Of a stretch of 64,000 bases of DNA, positions 57,056-64,000 are shown in pieces; positions within the stretch are counted from its first letter, which is position 1; each line of letters opens with the position of its first letter. The notes under the pieces were generated by a model. It made no database searches, was not told where the DNA came from, and saw only the letters and a list, made by a program, of their open reading frames with translations. Made by a program: the position numbers and the translations under genes. Origin of the DNA: Paramoeba atlantica. Taxonomy: Eukaryota > Discosea. The DNA lies in assembly GCA_977017575.1 (NCBI GenBank), contig CDRNVI010000044.1:806001-870000 (forward strand). Reading direction: 5' to 3'.

Positions 57056-57780
57056 TTAGTATAACTGAAACTGGTTTGTGCAATAGGAGCCCAAGCAAAA
57101 TGGGAAAAGGGGACAAAGATCGGAATCAAGATCCACAGTCCGTAGAAACATTTTCCATAGCACGTGTGTCTCCGTATTTTCTACCGGTTCCAAGGTAAAC
57201 AATAGCGAATACACATTGGAAAGCGTATGACCAGTTTTCATATAATTGTTCTCCTTCCCATAGGATCTCGTGTTGAGATCAACTGCCATCATAAACGAAT
57301 ACGAACTTGGTTTGCCCAGGTTGTAGGCCTTTGATGATACACACTTTGAAAGAACATCGTCCGCTTTTAACATTATCGAGGCATCAGTAGCCCAAGGCGC
57401 TTTGATATAGTGCGGTAGCGTCGAACTCCTTGATGACGCTGCCGCATTCCTGGACCTCTTAGGTTTATTATCTGCAGCTTCGAGTTGCAAGATTGTGCAC
57501 CGCATACGGAGCATAGAAAAAGTTAAACATGACTCTTTCTTACATCTATCTTTAAACGATTGCGTAGCAAACTCATCACCACCATCCGCCTTCTGAGGTT
57601 CTAAAGATTTTAGATCCGGACGAACTATTGTAAAAGAAAAGCGGTGGACACCAGGTGTCCATCGTGGATTCTTACTGTCCCGGGGCAAACGCCTTCCTTT
57701 TGATTCACACACAAGCTCGAGAGGCTCTCGGAAAATAGCGCGTTCTGGTGATATTCTGCGCACATCTTCGGGGGAAAACA
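57056..57780 (-). CDS. Orphan 241-residue protein
   Basis: Intact frame from ATG 57780 (MFSPEDVRRISPERAIFREP). Soluble by appearance, with mixed charged and hydrophobic stretches (e.g. WTPGVHRFSFTIVRPDLKSL) and a basic middle (KPKRSRNAAASSRSS). I do not recognise a family or motif. Acceptor-like CTTCGCAG and GGCTAG lie upstream. The orientation and base composition match the neighbours, supporting a real gene. Confidence 0.6.
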
Positions 57781-58235
57781 TAAAAACCTTTATACATGCA
57801 AATACCAACTAGCCACTGCGAAGTACAGTAGTTATTCGAAGAACTCCGTGTGTAACAGGAAGTATAAAAGTAGGTTGAAATATATTTCTTTAGAAACAAA
57901 TCTCTCCTCGTTTGTTTTTGTATTTCTCTTTGTGCGTGACTACCCATCGATCGGAGATTCCACCGATTCTTTTATAGTATGCTCTTCTACAGTATATTCT
58001 TTTATTGAATGCGCGCTTAGATGTAAATTTTAGAATCCTTATTTACGATTATGTGGTGAAGTGTCTGATTAACGAAACTTTCATTTACGCGAACAATGTT
58101 AAGCAACATCTGGAAATCAGCAACGGTGGATAAACCTCAGTTAAATTATTTTGGCACCTTAAATTTAATCTCTTTAGTACTTGGTAATAACTTAAATATT
58201 ACCAATGTAAACAAGAATTGATATGACCGTAATTC
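57781..58235. other. Intergenic spacer
   Basis: AT-rich leader of the orphan gene and 3' flank of the first MFS gene. No supported feature. Confidence 0.5.
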
Positions 58236-59699
58236 TTAGTTACTATCAGAATCATCCACAACATCATCTAGAGGACGATTGTGGGTATCAAAAGGTAGAC
58301 ATACAGCAGCAGCCGTTCCTATACATAAGATTACTGCATACGTGGAGGCAGTGGCGATCACTTGAACTGAATGAAGCGATATCGCGACAAACGGAGTCCA
58401 GATTCCAGCGAATCGTGCACACGCCATGGTAAGACCCACGCCAGTGGAACGTGCTTGGGTCGGAAAAGCCTCCGGTGTGTAAAGCACAGCCAAAGCAAAT
58501 AATACAGCAAGACATAAGCGACTACCGCACATAAAACTAATTGTCGCCGGAAAAGGAATGTAGTCCTGAAGACTGAGTGCGGCTGTACACAGAACCCCTC
58601 CTGCGGAAGACAGAATCATTCCCCGGCGTCGTCCCAGACGCATAGAAAACAAAAAAGTTATTACATAAGCAGGTAGTTCGGCAAGCACAACAAGTAGCAT
58701 AGATAAGTAAGGGGATCGCGCGGAAAACCGCAAGTTTGATGTTAGAAAAACGAGACCACAATATACGAAAGACGTGGCAAACCAAATGGTGCATAAACAA
58801 AGAGTCAGGCGACGCATCTCTGGGTTATGCAAGAGCTGATAAACTCTACGTGATGAAGGCAAGGAATTCTTTTTATGACCTGAACATGATTCATGAAAAA
58901 CAAGATTGAAATGAGTTGGAAGACACATTGCGCGCCGATTTACTGAGGCAATTTTAAGAATTATATTTTTTGACTTTGTGCATGACCCCTGAACCAGCAG
59001 GTACCTTGGACTCTCCGGAAGAAACCAGCAAGATATAATTCCAACAAAAGAAGGTATACAACTAATCGCAACTAGGTACCGCCAAGACGTGCGAGGCAAT
59101 ACTGCCCACGCTAAGCAACACTGAAGCAAAGAACCTAAAGGCCAGAAAGCTTGGAGCAAAGTGAGTGGAAAGGTTCTTTCCAAAGTAGGGAGAAATTCAG
59201 AATACAGGGTAACACATACATGCAGCCCACCAATTGAAAACCCTACCAACATTCTCGTCACGAGCAACATCCAAACTTGAGTACTGAGCGCACTTAAAGC
59301 GCCCATCAGAAATTGTAACACCATGGCTATAAAAATTGTCCTGCGTCGGCCTATCCTGTCTGCCAAATACCCCAATGTTGGAGAACCAATAAATTGTCCG
59401 AAAAACATTGCTGCTGCAATAAGAGATATTTCCCATGATGAACATCCTAGATCAGACTGAGCTTCGTTAGTAATAAAGGCCATGAGCAGGACTTCCATGG
59501 CATCTGCAATGCAAGGGACGGCGCAAGATATTAAAAGTCGCCACTGATACGAACCTAAGCCAGCAAGGCTAAGCGCTTCCTCGATCGTAATGTTTTTCTC
59601 GCAGACCACCGGTTCCAATGAAACATCGCCCGACAAGGATGTCTCATCGGTCTTCCCATCGTCTTGACCATTTCTCGTCTCCTTGAGGCCTTCATTCAT
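58236..59699 (-). CDS. MFS transporter, SV2/SVOP-like (copy 1)
   Basis: 487 residues, 12 predicted membrane segments. Matches the SV2-related group of organic-cation/anion-type MFS carriers: GLGSYQWRLLISCAVPCIAD near the start, GYLADRIGRRRTIF (the MFS loop 2-3 motif), GFSIGGLHVCVTLYSEFLPT, the PESPRYL motif at the end of the N-half, and YTPEAFPTQARSTGVGLTMA near TM10. Such proteins move organic ions or sugars; the substrate here is unknown. It is the first of three tandem paralogues. Confidence 0.9.
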   Translation of the reverse strand: MNEGLKETRNGQDDGKTDETSLSGDVSLEPVVCEKNITIEEALSLAGLGSYQWRLLISCAVPCIADAMEVLLMAFITNEAQSDLGCSSWEISLIAAAMFFGQFIGSPTLGYLADRIGRRRTIFIAMVLQFLMGALSALSTQVWMLLVTRMLVGFSIGGLHVCVTLYSEFLPTLERTFPLTLLQAFWPLGSLLQCCLAWAVLPRTSWRYLVAISCIPSFVGIISCWFLPESPRYLLVQGSCTKSKNIILKIASVNRRAMCLPTHFNLVFHESCSGHKKNSLPSSRRVYQLLHNPEMRRLTLCLCTIWFATSFVYCGLVFLTSNLRFSARSPYLSMLLVVLAELPAYVITFLFSMRLGRRRGMILSSAGGVLCTAALSLQDYIPFPATISFMCGSRLCLAVLFALAVLYTPEAFPTQARSTGVGLTMACARFAGIWTPFVAISLHSVQVIATASTYAVILCIGTAAAVCLPFDTHNRPLDDVVDDSDSN

Positions 59700-60415
59700 G
59701 CTAGTGATAGATATATTCAGCCTACAGTCCGTTTCCGTATAGTGCGTGCTTACTCAAATATATTCGTAGTTATTTTGTAGTTATTGAAGGCTAAATTTTA
59801 ATACTAATGCGGCTTGTCATGGAATAAAAATTCAGTAGTACATTTGACTTGTAGTTCCCGTGCAAATAAATACCCATTCGTATACGTGTCCTTGTACACA
59901 AGACAGTCAACTCAGTTTTAATCGCCTATTACGGTTGCAATAATGTTACCCTTGCAGTTCGACGCAAAAACAGTGTGGTGCCAATTATTAACATTATACA
60001 CATGATTGACATTACAAAACAGAAAGCCTCTCCAAATGGGACTATTGAAAAATGTCTGTTTCAGAATCCTACAGGAACACAGGATTCATACAATTTAGTT
60101 TGGCGTTAGTCTTGTTGATAGAGGAGTTTTTTCATTCTTCTATTGTGCTATTACGTGAAATATTCACGTACAGGTGAACTTATGGAAAGTTATGAAAAGT
60201 AACTAGTGTTTATCATATCACACTACACGACCACATTATCCGAAATATTCAAATCATTTGAATTTAAGTTAAAATTATTATTTACTGGTCGAGATAACCG
60301 ATTTACGACAGTGATTACTTACAATCAATTACTTAAATTAACTGTAAACCAGAAATAAACTAAAGTTGTCGCACACACACAACCCTAATTTCCAGAAGTA
60401 TCCTAACTCTTGTTA
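59700..60415. other. Spacer between MFS copies 1 and 2
   Basis: AT-rich. No gene, RNA or repeat that I can support. Confidence 0.5.
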
Positions 60416-61906
60416 TTATGCCTTGATTTCGTCTTCACTATTCGCTGGCACCTGTGGGGAGGAGGCCCCAAGAGACGAATCATTATGAGAAAGTAATGAC
60501 AAATCGTTTTCGCGAAGCGATTTGTTTGATGTATCAAAAGGAAGCAGGCAAGAAGAGATTACTCCTACGCAAAGCACACCTACATAAACCATAGCTGCAG
60601 CAAGTACGCTCACTGAGCGCACTTTTATCGCGACAAATGGTGTCAGCATGCACCCGATTCTAGCACATGTGCTTGCAATGCCAAAACCAGTGGCTCTGAC
60701 ACTGGTTGGAAAGGCCTCCGGAGTATAAAGAACAGCAAGGGCAAAAAAGATCGCAATGCTCCATCTACAAAAAAACATGAGACAGAAATTGGCTTCTCGG
60801 GGAATTGATTCCTGAAAGGCTAAAACAAGCATACAGCACGCCGTACACGTGGACGAGATAATCATTCCCTTCTTACGACCAAATCGGATGGAGAAAAAGA
60901 AGGTACCAACATAGGCGGGAACTTCCGCGAAGGAAACAACAAGGTGCTCGACATAACGATTGCTAATACCATAACTACTCTGTGCAGTAAGGAACACAAC
61001 TCCATAGTACGAAAACAGTGCAGTAAACCAGACTAACGACACTGTAACAGTCAAACGCCGCATCGCGGCCGTACGAACCAGCGGTGCAAAACGGTCTCGT
61101 ATACCGGCCCTTTCCGTAACAGTTTCCCCAGAGCGTAAATCAAACGCTTCAGGAAGTACATCTAGCTTTTTATTTTTCACCGCTGCACGCAGCAATACCT
61201 TTTTCGCCTCCTCCGGACGATCATGGAGAACCAAGAACCGCGGACTCTCCGGGATCAGAAGATACGTGGTACAGCTAATAGCCGCGGGCACCGCGGTGGC
61301 CAGCACGAGCCAGCGCCAGGACAACTCACACATCGTCCACGCCAGCACACACTGCAGCAACACCCCAAGTGCCCAGAAGGACTGAATAATCGTAAGCTGC
61401 AGCGACCGGGTGTGGGTCGGCAACAGCTCCGTGTACAGCGTAACCCCTGTGTGAAACCCCCCAATACCAATCCCCGTGAGCGCACGCAGCAGCATAAGCC
61501 ACCAAACATTCGGACTCAGCGCGCTGAGCGCACCAAACACCGCCGTCGCGGCCATACTCCAGAACAGGCCTTTTTTTCGCCCAAACCGGTCGGAGAGGTA
61601 CCCGAAGAACGTGGAGCCGAGGGCCATGCCCAGGAACACACAGAGCGCCACAAAGGACATGTGGGTGGGGGAGCAGCCGTAGTCCGCCTGGGCGGTCTCC
61701 GTCACGAAGGCCATCAGGAGCGCCTCCATGGAGTCCGCCATCATGGGAATCCCACACAGCACGAGCAGTTGCCACTGGAACCGACCAAACCCGATGTCGT
61801 GGACGACGCGCTCCACCGTAAGCGCGGGGCGTGCGGGGGTGAGTGGGGGTACCGGGGTTTCGCGTAGGTCGGGGGCTTGCTCTGATTCAGGCAGGGAAGA
61901 CGCCAT
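60416..61906 (-). CDS. MFS transporter, SV2/SVOP-like (copy 2)
   Basis: 496 residues, 12 membrane segments. Family motifs: GFGRFQWQLLVLCGIPMMAD, GYLSDRFGRKKGLF, GIGIGGFHTGVTLYTELLPT, LIPESPRFLVL and YTPEAFPTSVRATGFGIAST. The N-terminal Pro-rich tail and the C-terminal Ser/Asp/Glu tail are cytosolic and could carry sorting signals. The N-terminal ~230 codons (61.2-61.9 kb) are strongly GC-rich, whereas the C-terminal half has normal composition. The other two copies lack this block. Confidence 0.9.
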   Translation of the reverse strand: MASSLPESEQAPDLRETPVPPLTPARPALTVERVVHDIGFGRFQWQLLVLCGIPMMADSMEALLMAFVTETAQADYGCSPTHMSFVALCVFLGMALGSTFFGYLSDRFGRKKGLFWSMAATAVFGALSALSPNVWWLMLLRALTGIGIGGFHTGVTLYTELLPTHTRSLQLTIIQSFWALGVLLQCVLAWTMCELSWRWLVLATAVPAAISCTTYLLIPESPRFLVLHDRPEEAKKVLLRAAVKNKKLDVLPEAFDLRSGETVTERAGIRDRFAPLVRTAAMRRLTVTVSLVWFTALFSYYGVVFLTAQSSYGISNRYVEHLVVSFAEVPAYVGTFFFSIRFGRKKGMIISSTCTACCMLVLAFQESIPREANFCLMFFCRWSIAIFFALAVLYTPEAFPTSVRATGFGIASTCARIGCMLTPFVAIKVRSVSVLAAAMVYVGVLCVGVISSCLLPFDTSNKSLRENDLSLLSHNDSSLGASSPQVPANSEDEIKA

Positions 61907-62318
61907 TGCAGGGTTTTGGTTTAAAATAAAATAATGGGGAGCTGAAGGAAGGAATGGAAAAGATAAAGTGCAATCGGAAGGGGGAAACGATGGAAGATAA
62001 ATTGTTTCTTAAGAACCATACGATAAGTGTTTGTTTCGCTGTCGTTCGAGCTAAACAACTTTGAAGTAAGTTTTTTCCTCTCCTAATATGAGGTACCCCG
62101 GTTTAGATTAGCCTCGCTTTTGCCCAAGTGAACCTATAAAGGTGAGAGGGCAATAATGGAGTACCATGCGAGAATTCACCGGTTCTCGAAAAAATAGAGC
62201 CTATTAAGGGGGGAACCTGCACGGAGGGGTACAGTATAGTAAGCGTCCTAAGAAAGAAACTGAAACTCCATAATTTTTCGTGTTTAAAGGACTAAATTCC
62301 GTTTCTCTACTCTGATAA
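61907..62318. other. Spacer between MFS copies 2 and 3
   Basis: No supported gene, RNA or repeat. The segment is mixed in composition with purine-rich runs on the plus strand upstream of the copy-2 start. Confidence 0.5.
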
Positions 62319-63683
62319 TTAAGATACTCTAGTCAGAGACATTTCAGTCGTGTCAAAGGGCAGAGCTATTGCGAAACCAAGTCCTATGCACATGACCACG
62401 GCATAAAGTGATGCGCTAAGCGAGACGTTAATATTCGTTACTAAAATAGCAACGAAAGGGGTTAGCATTCCAGCAACTCTACCGAAGGCAATCGAAAAAC
62501 CGAAACCTGTTGAGCGGATATCAGCTGGAAAAGCTTCAGGGCAATAAATGCATGTAACAGTAATGAATATTGAGATGGCAAGACGATAGATAGCCATACT
62601 GGTAACTACGAGCCACAGCGGCAAGTGTACTTGAGCACCCAAAAGACAGAGACTCAATGCTGTGACGCACGAAGACGCAATCAGAGCTGAACGCCGCCCC
62701 ATGTATTCTGCGCAAAGATACGTCCCTATTTTTCCTGGAAATTCGGAAATAGTGATAATCATCATAGCAACGTAGGGATTATAGTGTCCATAACTCAGAA
62801 GCGCAGTCAAAAAAACTGAGCCATAATAGACGAAAGATCCGCTAAACCATATGAAAGAGAGGCACCCGACTAATCTGCGTGTACCCTCCTTCGAAAGCAG
62901 AGAAATTCTTTCGCGGAACCCAACCGTGGAATGTTGTGTTTGTTTTGTCAATGTAAAACACTCCGGAAGATTCGACCTTGACTTATTCACCGCTGCAACG
63001 CGACAAAGCAATGCCAGTGCCTCCCTGTGGAAACCATTAACATGTAGAAATATCGGACTCTCGGGAACAGCAAAGTAAGTAAGACCACTAAAAAACGACG
63101 GAAGCGCACTCACTGCCACGTACCACCGCCAAGAGACGTCCTGCATTGCCCATGCTATCCCGCACTGCATGATAGTACCGATCGCCCAAAAGGTCTGAAT
63201 AAGCGTAAGCATCAAAGCCCGATGCTTACGTGGAAGAAACTCTGTAAACAGAGTAATACTGATATGCAGTCCACCGACTCCAACTCCAACGAGAACACGA
63301 AAAAGTAAAAATACCCAAACATTTGGACTGACCGCGCTTAGAACACCAGCAACTCCTGTAAAAGCCATACATATCGCAAGTGACTTTCGCCTACCAACAA
63401 CGTCTGATACAGACCCAAGTACTGTCGAACCAAAAAACATACCAACAAACGCAGCTGCTGCGACTATAGATACTGTGAAATGACTGCAAGAAAACTCTTT
63501 CACTAGAATTCGTATGATAAAAGCCATCATAACAATTTCCATTGCATCGGCAACAAAAGCAGTACCGCATAAAAATAATAAGCGCCACTGAAAGAGACCC
63601 AGTCCTGCACGTTCAATTACTTCGTTAAGCGGAAGCTCCGGGGTGTCCGTACTCCCATGTTCAATGTCACACGTTTCCATCAT
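62319..63683 (-). CDS. MFS transporter, SV2/SVOP-like (copy 3)
   Basis: 454 residues from ATG 63683 (the next codon is also ATG). Motifs follow the other copies: GLGLFQWRLLFLCGTAFVAD, GSVSDVVGRRKSLA, GVGVGGLHISITLFTEFLPR, VPESPIFLHV and YCPEAFPADIRSTGFGFSIA. Terminal tails are short. The three copies are clearly homologous but diverged in sequence, so the duplication is old. The substrate is unknown; shared substrate cannot be assumed. Confidence 0.9.
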   Translation of the reverse strand: MMETCDIEHGSTDTPELPLNEVIERAGLGLFQWRLLFLCGTAFVADAMEIVMMAFIIRILVKEFSCSHFTVSIVAAAAFVGMFFGSTVLGSVSDVVGRRKSLAICMAFTGVAGVLSAVSPNVWVFLLFRVLVGVGVGGLHISITLFTEFLPRKHRALMLTLIQTFWAIGTIMQCGIAWAMQDVSWRWYVAVSALPSFFSGLTYFAVPESPIFLHVNGFHREALALLCRVAAVNKSRSNLPECFTLTKQTQHSTVGFRERISLLSKEGTRRLVGCLSFIWFSGSFVYYGSVFLTALLSYGHYNPYVAMMIITISEFPGKIGTYLCAEYMGRRSALIASSCVTALSLCLLGAQVHLPLWLVVTSMAIYRLAISIFITVTCIYCPEAFPADIRSTGFGFSIAFGRVAGMLTPFVAILVTNINVSLSASLYAVVMCIGLGFAIALPFDTTEMSLTRVS

Positions 63684-64000
63684 GTACAAGATGGTTCTAA
63701 TATCATGCTCGTACGTTGTATGCAAAAAAACGCGAGCTTATAAAAAGATACAAAAAAAAACTTGCGCCATACTTCAAAAGTTCAAACTCAGTACAAACGT
63801 ACTGCTGCCCGTCGCTCAGTTGGAAAAAGGTTCAAAAAACTAAGGATTAGATATACTGTAGAAAACTAAAAAAGGTTCGAAAACTAAGAACGGCTAAATG
63901 TAGATGTATAAGGTGATCCTAGGTGCATTATGTAAAAGAGAATGCACACAACATAGATAATACTGCATGTACTACTATCATAAAACCGAAATCGTGTTCT
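63684..64000. other. Right-edge spacer
   Basis: Leader of MFS copy 3 and beyond. No gene reaches in from the right edge that I can detect. Confidence 0.45.

Noticed and set aside
1-64000. tRNA genes
   Set aside because: I looked for A- and B-box-like sequences in the main spacers and found no cloverleaf I could support; a tRNA search program would be decisive.
1-64000. CRISPR array or bacterial operon
   Set aside because: Gene content is eukaryotic (nucleoporin, Pol III subunit, GPI transamidase) and no regularly spaced repeats occur.
1-64000. Red algal origin
   Set aside because: Intron-poor red algae were considered, but the complete strand bias and U1-finger RNase III proteins fit Euglenozoa better; not excluded without phylogeny.

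Overview
The window looks like nuclear DNA of a protist with very compact, almost intron-free genes. I count about 36 well-supported protein genes plus a few small candidates in 64 kb, roughly one gene per 1.8 kb. Every well-supported gene lies on the minus strand. Most starts follow a pyrimidine-rich stretch and a nearby AG, as at a splice acceptor. One-strand gene runs, near absence of introns and acceptor-like leaders together point to polycistronic transcription with spliced-leader trans-splicing, as in Euglenozoa. The gene content leans to kinetoplastids: two tandem mitochondrial-looking proteins joining a U1-type zinc finger to an RNase III domain (the layout of kinetoplastid RNA-editing endonucleases), a mitochondrial-looking nucleotidyltransferase of the TUTase/poly(A) polymerase type, a PPR protein, a mitochondrial RNA polymerase and a mitochondrial-looking HMG-box-like protein. 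The gene density would suit a reduced kinetoplastid such as Perkinsela, but that is a guess from memory. The lineage call is inference; no spliced-leader gene is seen here.

Layout by + coordinate. 0-16.6 kb: partial nucleotidyltransferase, Nup62, NOP16-like, a 613-residue orphan with a C-terminal HTH, eIF3g, ARL2, mitochondrial RNA polymerase, PDCD5, GAA1, elongin B-like and a TRM9-type tRNA methyltransferase. 16.9-18.95 kb: a gene-free island of mobile-element debris with an IS30-like transposase fragment, a 187-bp foldback, a 776-bp element with 102-bp terminal inverted repeats and a small GTAC-rich hairpin. 19-28 kb: CutA, a zinc-knuckle protein, a small membrane protein, a secretory RING protein, a Kelch protein and a SWSAP1-like ATPase. 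28-34 kb: the two RNase III proteins, a PPR protein and C1D/Rrp47. 34-48 kb: RNA polymerase III subunit RPC2, a possible histone-fold protein, the HMG-like protein, CNOT10, ERO1, a monothiol glutaredoxin, cytosolic-type TrpRS and MCM10. 48-52 kb: two tandem SR proteins sharing a nearly identical first RRM, then a possible two-exon small gene. 52-64 kb: a large Sec7 ARF-GEF, an orphan and three tandem SV2/SVOP-like MFS transporters.

Most genes are unrelated housekeeping functions, as expected of a polycistronic unit rather than an operon. The connected themes are mitochondrial RNA synthesis and processing, ER/GPI functions (GAA1, ERO1, ARF-GEF) and nuclear RNA work (C1D, zinc-knuckle protein, SR proteins, CNOT10, RPC2). 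Base composition is patchy: several short GC-rich blocks lie inside otherwise AT-rich genes, often near start codons, with strong purine bias on the plus strand.
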